This document shows, one piece after another, positions 41,379 to 50,950 of a stretch of DNA of 64,000 nt. The stretch is from Luteimonas sp. FCS-9 (GTDB lineage: Bacteria > Pseudomonadota > Gammaproteobacteria > Xanthomonadales > Xanthomonadaceae). Numbering within the stretch: position 1 is the stretch's first letter; each line of letters starts with the position of its first letter. Location: contig NZ_LASZ01000014.1 of NCBI RefSeq assembly GCF_001014645.1, forward strand, positions 37,928 to 101,927, given 5' to 3'. The notes under the pieces were generated by a model. The model was not told the origin of the DNA. It was given only the letters and a program-made list of their open reading frames with translations, and searched no databases. Position numbers and translations under genes: made by a program.

Positions 41379-42812
41379 TCAGTTCGGCAGCGCGAGGTCG
41401 TCGAGCATCGCCTTGAGGAAGCGCGCGGCCTCGCCGCCGGTCGCGGCGCGGTGGTCGAACGTCAGCGACAGCGGGATGACCCTGTGCGACTCGAAGCCGC
41501 CGATGACCGGGACGATCTGGTGGCGGCCGCGGCCCGCGGCGACGATTGCCACGCACGGCGGCACGACGACCGGGGTCGCGTAGCGGCCGGCGAACATGCC
41601 GAAGTTCGACAGCGAGATCGTGTAGCCGGTCAGCTCGCCGGCCGGAATGCTGCGGTCCTGGACCTGCGCGCGCAGCCGGTCGATGCCCTCGCGCACGCCG
41701 CGCGCATCGAGCACGTCGGCGTTGCGCAGCGCCGGCACGAACAGGCCGTCGTCGGTGTCGACCGCGATGCCGACGTCGACGTGCGGGTGCAGCGTGCGGG
41801 TCAGCTTGTCGCCGTCGAACCAGGCATTGAGCGCCGGCACCGCGCGCGCCGCACTGCAGATCGCGCGGATCAGGCGCACGGTGACGTCGTTGCCCGGCGT
41901 CCAGGCGTGGATGTCGGCGTCGTCGGCCAGCGTGGTCGGCACGACCTTCGCGTGCGCGTCGGCCATGACCCGCGCCATGTTGCGGCGCACGCCCTTCAGC
42001 GGTTCGGGCTGGCCCGAGGCGCTGACCGACGGCGGCTGCGTGCGCATCGGCCGGCCGGAGGCCGACAGCGCGGTGCGTTCGCCGGCCTGGCGGGCCGGTG
42101 CCGGTGCCGCGGGGGCAGGCCCGGCACCGGCGGGTGTGTCGCGACGCGCGGGCGCCGCTCCGGCGGTCGCGCTGCCGTCGGCGGCGGCCTGCTTGACGTC
42201 GGCCATCGTCACCACGCCGTCGGCGCCCGTGCCGCGCACGCGCGCGATGTCGACCTTGAGCTTGCGCGCAAGCGCGCGCACCGCCGGCATCGCTTTGACG
42301 CCGCCCGCCGAGCTTGCCTGCTCGCTGTGCACCGCGTCGGAGGACTGCATCGCCCCGACCACGGTGCCGCTGTCGGCGCGGCCGCCGGCCGGCGAGGACT
42401 TGGCCTCGGGCTGTGCGCCGTCACCTTCGGCAATCGCGCCGCCGTCGCTCGAGGCGACGACCCGGTCGTCGGGCGCGGGATCGGCGGCGCCCACGCCCTG
42501 GCCGGCCGGCTTCGGTGGGCCGTGGTGGTGGCCGGTGTCCTGGCCCTCGGCGCGTTGCGGCAGGTCGGGGTCGATCTCGAACTCGGCCAGCACCGCGCCG
42601 GTCTCGATGATGTCGCCCGGCTCGCCGGCGAGCCGGACCACGGTGCCCGAGACCGGCGAGGGCACGTCGACGACGGCCTTGGCGGTCTCCATCGACACCA
42701 GCGCGTCGTCGAGGCGGATCGTGTCGCCGACCTTGACCGCCCACTCGACGATCGTCGCATCGGGCAGGCCCTCGCCGAGGTCGGGCAGGCGGAAGGAAGT
42801 GGTGTTGGCCAT
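41379..42812 (-). CDS. 2-oxo acid dehydrogenase E2 (dihydrolipoamide acyltransferase)
   Basis: E2 core of a pyruvate or branched-chain 2-oxo acid dehydrogenase complex, 477 residues. Domains: one lipoyl domain with Lys45 in METAKAVVDV, a long Ala/Pro/Gly linker, a peripheral-subunit-binding domain (AMPAVRALARKLKVDIARVR), a second linker and the acyltransferase domain ending TFDHRAATGGEAARF. The catalytic His is present, but the usual HRxxDG is HRAATG, a variant found in some branched-chain-type E2s. It is the last gene of the operon E1 alpha - E1 beta - SH3-like - E2, starting 11 nt after the SH3-like gene. No E3 gene is nearby. Confidence 0.92.
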   Translation of the reverse strand: MANTTSFRLPDLGEGLPDATIVEWAVKVGDTIRLDDALVSMETAKAVVDVPSPVSGTVVRLAGEPGDIIETGAVLAEFEIDPDLPQRAEGQDTGHHHGPPKPAGQGVGAADPAPDDRVVASSDGGAIAEGDGAQPEAKSSPAGGRADSGTVVGAMQSSDAVHSEQASSAGGVKAMPAVRALARKLKVDIARVRGTGADGVVTMADVKQAAADGSATAGAAPARRDTPAGAGPAPAAPAPARQAGERTALSASGRPMRTQPPSVSASGQPEPLKGVRRNMARVMADAHAKVVPTTLADDADIHAWTPGNDVTVRLIRAICSAARAVPALNAWFDGDKLTRTLHPHVDVGIAVDTDDGLFVPALRNADVLDARGVREGIDRLRAQVQDRSIPAGELTGYTISLSNFGMFAGRYATPVVVPPCVAIVAAGRGRHQIVPVIGGFESHRVIPLSLTFDHRAATGGEAARFLKAMLDDLALPN

Positions 42813-42823
42813 GCGTGCAGTCC

Positions 42824-43201
42824 TCAATCGGTCGTGCCGGCCGGGGCCGGCGATGCGAGCACGCGCGCGGGTATCCAGCCGCGCGTGCCGTGGTCGTCTT
42901 CCGCCCACCACCAGTCGGCGAGCAGGCGGTGGAGGCGGACGCGGGCACCCGCGTCGGCCGCCAGTTCGGTCGTGTCGTAGGCGTCGCGCGCGACCGCGCG
43001 CGCGGGATCGCCGGCGACGCGCTGCAGCAGCGACGTCGGCACCCAGCCGCCCAGGCCGTCGTCGCGGACGACCCAGGTGAACTGCGGCCAGTCGGTATCG
43101 GCCCGGCCGAGCATCAGCGCCTGTCCGGTCTCGATCCGGATCGGCGGATGGCCGGGCGCGCGATGCGCCGCGACCACCGTGGCGACGAGCGGCGCGGCCA
43201 T
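42824..43201 (-). CDS. SH3-like domain protein within the dehydrogenase operon
   Basis: A 125-residue soluble protein with two repeats of an SH3-like pattern: FTWVVRDDGLGGWVPTSLLQ (about residues 42-61) and WWWAEDDHGTRGWIPARVLA (about 97-116), each ending in the GWxP motif typical of variant SH3 domains. No signal peptide, so presumably cytoplasmic. It starts 7 nt after the E1 beta stop and ends 11 nt before E2. Its fixed place between two subunits suggests an assembly or binding partner of the complex, but no function is known to me. Confidence 0.8.
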   Translation of the reverse strand: MAAPLVATVVAAHRAPGHPPIRIETGQALMLGRADTDWPQFTWVVRDDGLGGWVPTSLLQRVAGDPARAVARDAYDTTELAADAGARVRLHRLLADWWWAEDDHGTRGWIPARVLASPAPAGTTD

Positions 43202-43208
43202 CGCGCCG

Positions 43209-44228
43209 TCAGCCCGCCGCCATCGCCCGCTTGGCGGCGGCGACGATCTTCTCCACGCTCGGCAGGTACTTCATCTCCAGCCGGAACAGCGGGATGTGCG
43301 TGTCGTAGCCGGTCACGCGCTCGACCGGGGCGACGAGGTCGTACATCGATTCCTCGGCCAGGCGCGCGGCGATCTCGGCGCCGAAGCCCGCGGTCCGCGG
43401 CGCCTCGTGCACGATCACGCAGCGACCGGTGCGCGCGACCGACTCGGCGATCGTCGCGAAGTCGAGCGGCTTGAGCGTCGCGACGTCGATGACCTCGGCG
43501 CTGATGCCCTCGCCGGCGAGCTTCTCGGCCGCCTCGAGCGTTTCCTTGACCTGCGCGCCCCAGCTGACCAGGGTCACGTCGGTGCCGTCGCGCAGCACGT
43601 AGCACACGTCCAGCGGCAGCGCCTCGCCGTCGTCGGCGACGACCTCCTTGTACTGCCGGTAGATGCGCTTGGGCTCGAAGTAGATCACCGGGTCGGGCTC
43701 GCGGATCGCGGCGAGCAGCAGGCCGTAGGCGCGCGCGGGCGAGGACGGCATGACCACGCGCAGCCCGGGCACGTTGGTGAAGATCGCCTCGTTGGCCTCG
43801 CTGTGGTGCTCGGGCGCGCGGATGCCGCCGCCCCACGGCACGCGCAGCACCATCGGGCAGGTCAGCCGCCCGCGCGTGCGATACCGGAAGCGCGCGGCGT
43901 GGCAGATGATGTGGTCGACCATCGGGTACATGAAACCGTCGAACTGCGCCTCGGCGACCGGCTTCATGCCCATCGCGGCCATGCCGACGGTCAGGCCGGC
44001 GATCGTCGTCTCGTCGAGCGGCGTGTCGAGCACGCGCTGGGGGCCGAACTGCTGCTGCAGGCCCGAGGTCGCGCGGAACACGCCGCCGTTGACGCCGACG
44101 TCCTCGCCGAGCACGACGACCGAGTCGTCGTGGTCCAGCTCCCAGGCCAGCGCCTGGGTGATCGCCTCGATGAGCGTGATCGCGGCCGGGGCGGCGGCCT
44201 GCTTGGTGTCCGTGGCGGCGGCGTTCAT
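43209..44228 (-). CDS. 2-oxo acid dehydrogenase E1 beta subunit
   Basis: Beta subunit of the thiamine-diphosphate-dependent E1 decarboxylase, 339 residues. Motifs: ITLIEAITQALAWELDHD, VVVLGEDVGVNGGVFRAT, DTPLDETTIAGLTVGMAAMG (with the catalytic-site Glu) and LRVPWGGGIRAPEHHSE. It pairs with the alpha subunit encoded just upstream; the ATG overlaps the alpha stop (ATGA), assuring equal translation. The substrate may be pyruvate or branched-chain 2-oxo acids. Confidence 0.94.
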   Translation of the reverse strand: MNAAATDTKQAAAPAAITLIEAITQALAWELDHDDSVVVLGEDVGVNGGVFRATSGLQQQFGPQRVLDTPLDETTIAGLTVGMAAMGMKPVAEAQFDGFMYPMVDHIICHAARFRYRTRGRLTCPMVLRVPWGGGIRAPEHHSEANEAIFTNVPGLRVVMPSSPARAYGLLLAAIREPDPVIYFEPKRIYRQYKEVVADDGEALPLDVCYVLRDGTDVTLVSWGAQVKETLEAAEKLAGEGISAEVIDVATLKPLDFATIAESVARTGRCVIVHEAPRTAGFGAEIAARLAEESMYDLVAPVERVTGYDTHIPLFRLEMKYLPSVEKIVAAAKRAMAAG

Positions 44229-45301
44229 GCGCGTCCCTCCGCGGCGAGCGCCTGCGCCCGCTGCTCGAGCAGGTCGGGCGGCGGGTCGGCGTAGAGGTAG
44301 TCGAACATCGCTTCCACGGGCTGCACCTTCGATTCGAGGTAGGCGTTGATCTCCACGTCGATGCGCCGCGTGCAGTCGGCGATCCACGCCTTCTCCCGGT
44401 CCTCGTCCCACAGGCCCTGGGCGGTGAGGTAGGTACGCAGGCGCGTCATCGGGTCGCGCGTCCACGCCTCCTTGACCTCGGCCTCGTCGCGGTAGCGGCG
44501 GGCATCGTCGGCGGTGGTGTGGTCGTGCAGGCGGTAAGTCATGAACTCGATGACGCTGCCGCCCTCGCCGGCGCGCGCGCGCTCGAGCGCGCGGCGCATG
44601 CCCTCGAGCACGGCGACCAGGTCGTTGCCGTCCACCTGCAGGCAGTGCAGGCCACCGGCCAGGCCCTTCTGCGCCAGCGTCTGCGCGCCGGTCTGCGCGC
44701 TGCGCGGCACCGAGATCGCCCAGCCGTTGTTGACGATGCACTGCACGAACGGCAGCGCATAGGCGCCGGCCGAGTTGATCGCGGCGTACGTGTCGGTCTT
44801 CGAGCTGCCGCCGTCGCCGCAGCAGGCGACGGCGACGCGCCGCTCGCCGCGCAGCTTGAACGCCAGCGCCGCGCCGGCCGCGTGCAGGCACTGGGTGGAG
44901 ATCGGCACGCACCACGGGAAGTCGTGGCGCTGATGCTGGAAATCGTTGCCGCGCTCGTCGCCGCCCCAGTACATCAGGATCTCGCGCAGCTGCACGCCGC
45001 GCACGATCTGCGCGCCGTATTCGCGGTAGCTGGGCGCGAACACGTCCTCGGGCGCCATCGCCGCGCCAATGCCGACGTGGGTCGCCTCGTGGCCGAGGCA
45101 CGCAGCGTAGGTGCCCAGCTTGCCGGTGCGCTGCAGGGCGATCGCCTTGCTGTCGAAGGTCCGCACGAACAACATCTGCTCGAACAGCGGCAGCAGCGTG
45201 GCGGGGTCGGAGAAGGCCTCGGGGAACGGGGCGACGGGCGTGCCGTCCGGGCCAAGGTATTGCAGGTGTTCGATCTCGAACTTTGCGACGACGGTCATCA
45301 T
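44225..45301 (-). CDS. pdhA: 2-oxo acid dehydrogenase E1 alpha (PdhA-type; pyruvate or branched-chain)
   Basis: Alpha subunit of the heterotetrameric E1, 358 residues. It shows LPLFEQMLFVRTFDSKAIAL, GHEATHVGIGAAM, PSYREYGAQIVRGV and the thiamine-diphosphate motif, starting GDGGSSKTD and ending CIVNN, plus YRLHDHTTADD near the phosphorylation-loop region. Two Met codons open the frame; either may be used. The sequence fits the PdhA-like group usually named pyruvate dehydrogenase E1 alpha. Because xanthomonads are rich in iso-branched fatty acids, a branched-chain activity is equally plausible. It heads the operon; a 130-nt gap separates it from the CbiM-like gene upstream. Confidence 0.9.
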   Translation of the reverse strand: MMTVVAKFEIEHLQYLGPDGTPVAPFPEAFSDPATLLPLFEQMLFVRTFDSKAIALQRTGKLGTYAACLGHEATHVGIGAAMAPEDVFAPSYREYGAQIVRGVQLREILMYWGGDERGNDFQHQRHDFPWCVPISTQCLHAAGAALAFKLRGERRVAVACCGDGGSSKTDTYAAINSAGAYALPFVQCIVNNGWAISVPRSAQTGAQTLAQKGLAGGLHCLQVDGNDLVAVLEGMRRALERARAGEGGSVIEFMTYRLHDHTTADDARRYRDEAEVKEAWTRDPMTRLRTYLTAQGLWDEDREKAWIADCTRRIDVEINAYLESKVQPVEAMFDYLYADPPPDLLEQRAQALAAEGRA

Positions 45302-45431
45302 GCCAACCGGTCAGGGACAATGCCGCCATGATACCGGGGCGGCGTTCAAGGCCCGTTGCGCATCGCGTCATGACAGCGGCCGCCGCCGCGTGGCAGTCGC
45401 GCGGCGCCGCGCGACCCCGACGCGGGCCGGC

Positions 45432-46094
45432 TCACATCGGCGCCTTCGGCCAGAGGTAGTCGCGGTCGTCGAAGCTGGCGCACCAGTGGGGCCGGTAGAC
45501 CACGACCAGCGCCATCACGGTCCCGGCGAAGAAGGCCTCGGCGAACATCAGCAGCGGCGTGGCAGCCAGGTACGCCTCCACCGTGCGTCCGCCGGCCCAG
45601 GCGGTGACCGCGGCCTTGGCGAGCATCGAGGCGGCCATCGCGAGCGCCGCGGCCGCGAATGCGTTGAGCATCACGTAGACGAAGATGTTGCGCGGCGCCC
45701 AGCGCAGCGCGGCGCGCGAAGCCAGCGCCGTGACCGCGACCGGCAGCGCGCCGGTGACCAGGAAGTCCACCGCCCAGCCCTGCCAGGCGGCCCCCAGCAG
45801 CACGCCCGACAGGCTGACCGCGGCCATCGTCCAGCAGGCGGTGCCGGCGCCGAACATCAGCGTGGCGATGGTGGCGCCGAGGAAATGCAGCATCACGCCC
45901 TGCAGCGCGGCGGTGTTGAACCAGCGCATGCCGGCCAGTGCGGCGGCCGCGACCAGCAGCACGCGCAGCGCGTCGGCGTCGGCCGCGCGTACGTGCGCGC
46001 GCAGCGTCGGCGCGGCGCGCGCCAGGACCGCGGCCGCGCCCGCCCAGGCCAGCGCCTGGCACCAGAGCGGCAGCGCGAGTCCGGTCGGAGGCAT
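45432..46094 (-). CDS. CbiM-like energy-coupling-factor permease, orphan
   Basis: A 220-residue membrane protein with six to seven hydrophobic helices; the pattern GVMLHFLGATIATLMFG and NIFVYVMLNAFAAAALAM resembles CbiM/NikM membrane subunits of metal-type ECF transporters. The usual N-terminal metal-binding start MHIxDG is missing: the protein begins MPPTGLALPLWCQ. No CbiQ or CbiO partner is encoded nearby. It starts 20 nt after kynA and probably shares its transcript. A transport role is uncertain. Confidence 0.8.
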   Translation of the reverse strand: MPPTGLALPLWCQALAWAGAAAVLARAAPTLRAHVRAADADALRVLLVAAAALAGMRWFNTAALQGVMLHFLGATIATLMFGAGTACWTMAAVSLSGVLLGAAWQGWAVDFLVTGALPVAVTALASRAALRWAPRNIFVYVMLNAFAAAALAMAASMLAKAAVTAWAGGRTVEAYLAATPLLMFAEAFFAGTVMALVVVYRPHWCASFDDRDYLWPKAPM

Positions 46095-46114
46095 GCGCGA
46101 GCGCCGTGCGCCGC

Positions 46115-46990
46115 TCAGCCCTGCGCCGGCGGCGCGGGATGGCCGAGGTGGGTCCGCACCTCGAACAGCTCGGGGAAGAACGTCAGCTCCAGCGCCTGGC
46201 GCAGGAAGCCCACGCCGCTCGATCCGCCGGTGCCGCGCTTGAAGCCGATGATCCGCATCACCGTGCGCATGTGGCGGAAGCGCCACAGCTGGAACTGGCT
46301 CTCCAGGTCGACCAGGTCCTCGCACAGCGAGTACTCCCGCCACCAGCGGTCGGTGTCCTCGTAGATCGTGCGCAGCACCGGCACCAGTCCGGCATCGAAT
46401 GCATGCGGCTGCGCCCAGTCGCGCGCCAGGTGCGCAGGATCGACCGGATGGCCCCAGCGCGCGAGATAGCGCAGGAACTCGTCGTACAGGCCGGGTTGTT
46501 CCAGCACCGTGCGCAGCCCGGCCTGGCCGTCGGGGTCGTGTGCGAACACCTCGAGCATCGCCGTGTTCTTGTTGCCCAGCAGGAACTCGACCGTGCGGTA
46601 CTGCAGCGACTGGAACCCCGACGACGGGCCGAGCACGTCGCGGAACTCCATGTACTCGGCCGGCGTCATCGTCTCGAGCACCGACCATTGCTCGGTCAGC
46701 TGCCGCAACACCTGCTTGCAGCGCGCCAGGACCTTGCGGCAGCGCCAGACCTCGTCCCGGCGCAGGTGCGCGATCGCCGCCGACAGCTCGTGGATCATCA
46801 GCTTCAGCCACAGCTCGGAGACCTGGTGCTGCACGACGAACAGCATCTCGTCGTGGTGCGGCGGGTCGGACAGCGGCTGCTGGGCCGTGAGCAGCAGGTC
46901 CAGCCGCAGGTAGCCGCCGTAGGTCAGGCGCCCGGACAGGTCGCGGTGGATGCCGTCCTCGAGCGGACGCTGGTTGCGGTCGATGGCCAT
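46115..46990 (-). CDS. kynA: Tryptophan 2,3-dioxygenase
   Basis: Haem enzyme that opens the indole ring of tryptophan to N-formylkynurenine, first step of the kynurenine pathway. The 291-residue protein starts [18 protein letters not shown]. The distal His55 ([11 protein letters not shown]) and proximal haem ligand His240 (LWRFRHMRT) carry the same numbers as in the X. campestris enzyme, which supports ATG 46990. The loop [16 protein letters not shown] is conserved. It is divergent from the exeM-like nuclease gene, and the CbiM-like gene follows 20 nt after. Confidence 0.97.
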   Translation of the reverse strand: MAIDRNQRPLEDGIHRDLSGRLTYGGYLRLDLLLTAQQPLSDPPHHDEMLFVVQHQVSELWLKLMIHELSAAIAHLRRDEVWRCRKVLARCKQVLRQLTEQWSVLETMTPAEYMEFRDVLGPSSGFQSLQYRTVEFLLGNKNTAMLEVFAHDPDGQAGLRTVLEQPGLYDEFLRYLARWGHPVDPAHLARDWAQPHAFDAGLVPVLRTIYEDTDRWWREYSLCEDLVDLESQFQLWRFRHMRTVMRIIGFKRGTGGSSGVGFLRQALELTFFPELFEVRTHLGHPAPPAQG

Positions 46991-47051
46991 CGACACAGCG
47001 TAGCGCAGGACACGGTCCGCGCCCGCGCCGGATCCGCATGACCCGGGTCGT

Positions 47052-47063
47052 CGGCAATTGCCG
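47052..47063. promoter_or_regulatory. Perfect 12-bp palindrome upstream of kynA
   Basis: CGGCAATTGCCG is a perfect palindrome 62 nt before kynA and 83 nt before the divergent nuclease gene; a second palindrome, GACCCGGGTC, lies at 47040-47049. It could be an operator, but no regulator gene is adjacent and short GC palindromes are frequent in this genome. Confidence 0.25.
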
Positions 47064-47145
47064 CACAGCGTCATGCAAACGACATCGGCCCCGTCCACAC
47101 TCCGACCAGGGGCGCCTTCGCCCGGGGATGCCAGGGAACCGACGC

Positions 47146-50100
47146 ATGAACGAGACCGTCCGCCGGCTGCTGCCGGCGCTGTTGCTGTCCTGCGCCGCCA
47201 CGGCCGCGCAGGCCCAGGTCGTGGTCAGCCAGGTCTACGGCGGGGGCGGCAACGCCGGCGCCCCGTACGACGCGGACTACGTCGAGCTGTTCAACGCCGG
47301 CGACCAGCCGGCGTCGCTCGCCGGCAAGTCGGTGCAGTACGCGAGCGCGACCGGGACCGGGAATTTCGGCGCCGGCGGCGGCCAGATCGTCGTGCTGCCG
47401 GACGTCGCGATTCCCGCCGGCGGCTACTTCCTGGTCGGCCTGGCCGGCGGTGCGAACGGCGCTCCGCTGCCGGCGCCCGACGCGCGCGGCACGATCAACA
47501 TGTCCGGCAGCGCGGGCAAGGTGGTGCTGGCCGACACCGCCACCGGGCTGGGCTGCAACGGCGGCAGCACGCCGTGCACGCCGGCGCAGCAGGCGCTGAT
47601 CCTCGATCTCGTCGGTTTCGGCGGGGCCAACTTCTTCGAAGGCGCCGGGCCGGCCCCGGCGCTGGGCAACGCACTGGCGGCCCTGCGCGCCGGCGGCGGA
47701 TGCACCGACAGCGACGACAACGCGGCCGATTTCTCGGCCGGCGCGCCGGCGCCGCGCAACGCCGCCTCGGTGCCCAACGTCTGTGGCGGCGGTGGGGCGC
47801 TGTACCTGAGCATCGGCGATGCGCGCGGCGCCGAGGGCGACAGCGGCACCACGCCGTTCTTCTTCACCGTGAGCCTCAACCAGCCGGCAGGTCCCGACGG
47901 CGTGCGCTTTTCCTATGCGACGGTCGACGGCAGTGCGACCGTGGCCGACACGGACTACGCCGCCAAGGCCGGCACCGGCAGCTTCGCGCCGGGCCAGCGC
48001 GAGCTGACGATCCACGTCGACGTGATCGGCGACGAGACCGTCGAGCCGGACGAGGACTTCCACGTCGACCTGGCCGACGTCGATGGCGCGCTCGTCGCGA
48101 AGGGGCGCGGTACCGGCACGATCGTCAACGACGACGTGCTGACGCTCCCGATCCACGACATCCAGGGCGCGGGCGCGCGCTCGCCGGTCGAGAACCAGCC
48201 GGTCGCCACGACCGGCATCGTCACCGGCCGCAAGAACAACGGCTTCTTCATCCAGACGCCCGACGGCGAGGACGACGGCGACCCGGCGACGTCCGAGGGC
48301 GTGTTCGTGTTCACCGGCAGCGCGCCGCCGGCCGATGCCGCGGTCGGCAACAAGGTCCTGGTGCAGGGTACGGTGATCGAGTACGTGCCGGCCGCCGACC
48401 CGCACCAGCTGCCGCTGACCGAGGTCACCGACGCGTCGGTCGTCGCGCTGTCGACCGGGCATGCGCTGCCGGCGCCGGTCGCGCTGACCGTGGACCTGCC
48501 GCGCGCCGACGGCGGCCTCGACCAGCTCGAGCCGCTGGAGGGCATGCGCGTGACCGCGCCTAGCTTCACCGTCGTCGCGCCGACCGGCGGCAACGTCGAC
48601 GAGCGCGCGGCGACCGCGACCGGCAACGGCCGCTTCGCGGTCGTCGTGACCGGGACGCCGCGCCCGTTCCGCGAGCCGGGCATCCAGGTGCCCGATCCCG
48701 ACCCGCTGGGCAGCAGCGCGCCGTCGATCCCGCGCTGGGACTTCAACCCCGAGACGATCGCCGTCAACAGCGCCACGATCGGCGCGCCGGCGGCCGACCT
48801 CGCCGCGGGCTGCCGGATCGTCGGCGGCTCGCTGACCGGGCCGCTCGACTACACGTTCCGCCGCTACACGATCTACCCCGAGACCGCGCTCGACGCCGAC
48901 TGCAGCGGCGCCGGCGAGGTGCGCCCCGCCGCGCTGCCGGGCCCGGACCACGTGAGCTTCGCGACCTACAACCTGCAGCGCTTCTTCGACACCGTCAACG
49001 ACGGCAACAGCGGTCCGACGCTGACCGCGCAGGCGCTGGAGACGCGGCTGGGCAAGGCGTCGATCGGCATCCGCGCGTTCCTGCACGCCCCGGACGTCGT
49101 CGGCGTGACCGAAGTCGAGAACCTGGGCGTGCTGCAGACGCTGGCCGCGCGCATCAACGCCGACGCGGTGGCCGCCGGCCAGCCCGATCCGGGCTACGTC
49201 GCCTACCTGCAGGAAGGCTTCGACGTCGGCGGCATCGACGTCGGCTTCCTGGTGCGGACCGGCGCGGTGGCGCCGGGCATCGCCCGGATCGAGGTGCGCT
49301 CGGTCGTGCAGGAAGGCGCCGACGCGGTGCTGGCCAACCCGAACGGCTCGACCAGCGTGCTCAACGATCGGCCGCCGCTGGTGCTCGACGCGGTGGCGCA
49401 TTTCGCCGACGGCCGCAGCTTCCCGTTCACCGCGATCGTCGTCCACCAGCGCTCGCTCAGCGGCATCGAGGCCGACGACGGCGGCAGCAACGGCTGGGTC
49501 AGCGGCGGCGCGCGGGTGCGCGCCAAGCGTCAGCGCCAGGCCGAGTTCCTGGCCACGCTGATCGACGACATGCAGCGGGCCGATGCCGGCCGCCACGTGG
49601 TCGTGCTCGGCGACTTCAACGCCTTCGAGTTCAACGATGGCTACGTCGACGCGATGGGCACGACGACCGGCCTGCCGTCGCCCGACGCGCAGACCGCGGT
49701 CGACGGCGATGGCGCGGTGCTGGTGGCGCCGTCGCTGCTGAACATGACGCTGGAGGCGGCGGAGGACGAGCGCTACTCGTTCGTGTTCGACTACCAGGCG
49801 CAGTCGCTCGACCATGTGCTGGTGAACCAGGCGGTCGTCGATTCGCCGCTGGTCGTCGGGCTCGACGTCAGTCATGCGCGCATCAATGCCGACTTCCCCG
49901 AGGTCGCGCGCAACGACGCGACGACGCCGACCCGGCTGTCCGACCACGACCCGACGGTGCTGCTGCTGCGGCTGCAGCCGGCGACGCTGGCCGACCTGGG
50001 CATCGAGGCCGAAGCGGCGAACGCCGAGGTCTTCGAGGGCGCACCGCTGGCGTTCGCCGCCACGCTGCGCAACGCCGGGCCCGATGCCGCGCAGTTCCCC

Positions 50101-50709
50101 GGCGTCGGCGCGGTGCTCGATGCCGAGCTCGCGGATCTCGCCGTGACGGCCCCGGCGGGCTGGGACTGCGAGGCGCCGGTCGTCGGCGGCGGTACGACGA
50201 CGCTGTCGTGCAACCACGACACGCTGGCGGTCGATGGGGTGGCGGCGTTCGCGCTGGCGGCCACGGCGCCCGCCTCGGCGGTCGGCGCCACGGTGACGCT
50301 GACCGTTGCCGCGACCTCGCAGACCCAGGATCCGGACGAGGCCGACAACGGCGCCACCGCATCGGTGTCGGTCGTCGCCGATCCGGCGTCGGCCGCGCAG
50401 CCGCTGGAGAACGGCGTGCAGGTGCGCGACGTCTCCGCCGCGGCGGGCGAGTCGCGCCTGTTCCGCATCGACGTGCCGGCCGGTGCGCGCAATCTGCGCA
50501 TCCTGACCGCGGGCGGCACCGGCGACGTGACGCTGTACGCCAGCCACGAGGCACTGCCGACCGTCGACGACTGGCAGCTGCGCTCGCAGCGTCCGGGCAA
50601 CAACGAGCTGGTGCAGGTCGCCGCGCCGCAGCCGGGCACCTGGTACGTGCGCGTCGTCGGCGAACGGGCGTTCGGCCGGCTCACGGTGCGGGGCAGCTAC
50701 ACGCCCTGA
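47146..50709 (+). CDS. ExeM/NucH family extracellular endonuclease, multidomain
   Basis: A secreted 1187-residue protein. Signal peptide to about residue 23 (TAAQA). Then: lamin-tail-like domain (25-165, [20 protein letters not shown]), Calx-beta domain (about 211-331), OB-fold of ExeM/YhcR type (335-435, [10 protein letters not shown]), endonuclease/exonuclease/phosphatase domain (604-942) with [32 protein letters not shown] and [10 protein letters not shown], a DUF11/CARDB-like repeat (949-1075) and a C-terminal pre-peptidase-type domain (1085-1185). ExeM in Shewanella degrades extracellular DNA in biofilms; a nutritional or biofilm role is likely here. A strong terminator follows. Confidence 0.92.
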   Translation: MNETVRRLLPALLLSCAATAAQAQVVVSQVYGGGGNAGAPYDADYVELFNAGDQPASLAGKSVQYASATGTGNFGAGGGQIVVLPDVAIPAGGYFLVGLAGGANGAPLPAPDARGTINMSGSAGKVVLADTATGLGCNGGSTPCTPAQQALILDLVGFGGANFFEGAGPAPALGNALAALRAGGGCTDSDDNAADFSAGAPAPRNAASVPNVCGGGGALYLSIGDARGAEGDSGTTPFFFTVSLNQPAGPDGVRFSYATVDGSATVADTDYAAKAGTGSFAPGQRELTIHVDVIGDETVEPDEDFHVDLADVDGALVAKGRGTGTIVNDDVLTLPIHDIQGAGARSPVENQPVATTGIVTGRKNNGFFIQTPDGEDDGDPATSEGVFVFTGSAPPADAAVGNKVLVQGTVIEYVPAADPHQLPLTEVTDASVVALSTGHALPAPVALTVDLPRADGGLDQLEPLEGMRVTAPSFTVVAPTGGNVDERAATATGNGRFAVVVTGTPRPFREPGIQVPDPDPLGSSAPSIPRWDFNPETIAVNSATIGAPAADLAAGCRIVGGSLTGPLDYTFRRYTIYPETALDADCSGAGEVRPAALPGPDHVSFATYNLQRFFDTVNDGNSGPTLTAQALETRLGKASIGIRAFLHAPDVVGVTEVENLGVLQTLAARINADAVAAGQPDPGYVAYLQEGFDVGGIDVGFLVRTGAVAPGIARIEVRSVVQEGADAVLANPNGSTSVLNDRPPLVLDAVAHFADGRSFPFTAIVVHQRSLSGIEADDGGSNGWVSGGARVRAKRQRQAEFLATLIDDMQRADAGRHVVVLGDFNAFEFNDGYVDAMGTTTGLPSPDAQTAVDGDGAVLVAPSLLNMTLEAAEDERYSFVFDYQAQSLDHVLVNQAVVDSPLVVGLDVSHARINADFPEVARNDATTPTRLSDHDPTVLLLRLQPATLADLGIEAEAANAEVFEGAPLAFAATLRNAGPDAAQFPGVGAVLDAELADLAVTAPAGWDCEAPVVGGGTTTLSCNHDTLAVDGVAAFALAATAPASAVGATVTLTVAATSQTQDPDEADNGATASVSVVADPASAAQPLENGVQVRDVSAAAGESRLFRIDVPAGARNLRILTAGGTGDVTLYASHEALPTVDDWQLRSQRPGNNELVQVAAPQPGTWYVRVVGERAFGRLTVRGSYTP

Positions 50710-50731
50710 TCCGGGCGCGTGTCCCGCGAAG

Positions 50732-50757
50732 ACCCCCGGCCATGTGCCGGGGGTTTT
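50732..50757 (+). terminator. Rho-independent terminator after the nuclease gene
   Basis: Nine-base arms ACCCCCGGC / GCCGGGGGT with a CATGT loop, then TTT, beginning 23 nt after the stop codon. Confidence 0.9.
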
Positions 50758-50784
50758 CGTCATGGGGCGGAGCGCGTGTTTCAT

Positions 50785-50850
50785 GTAGGCGCGCCCTTGC
50801 GCGCGATCGGGCCTTTCCCGATAGCCCATCGCGCGCGAGCGCGCTCCTAC
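50785..50850. repeat. Inverted pair of REP-type palindromes
   Basis: Left arm GTAGGCGCGCCCTTGCGCGC and right arm ending GCGAGCGCGCTCCTAC, imperfect inverted complements around a short spacer. Same family as the elements at 31839 and 41270. It lies directly after the nuclease terminator and about 100 nt before the AbgT gene. Confidence 0.9.
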
Positions 50851-50912
50851 GGGGTGGACCTTCGCTTCGCGCGCGGCGCGAGGCAACTGGCCGGCGCCGC
50901 GGACAGGGCTGC

Positions 50913-50918
50913 TAGGAT
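50913..50918 (+). promoter_or_regulatory. Possible -10 element (TAGGAT) of the AbgT gene
   Basis: TAGGAT lies 38 nt before the ATG at 50951 and resembles the other TAGnnT hexamers before genes in this window. Confidence 0.3.
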
Positions 50919-50950
50919 GCGAGGCCGCACGCCTCAGGGGAATCCGCCGC

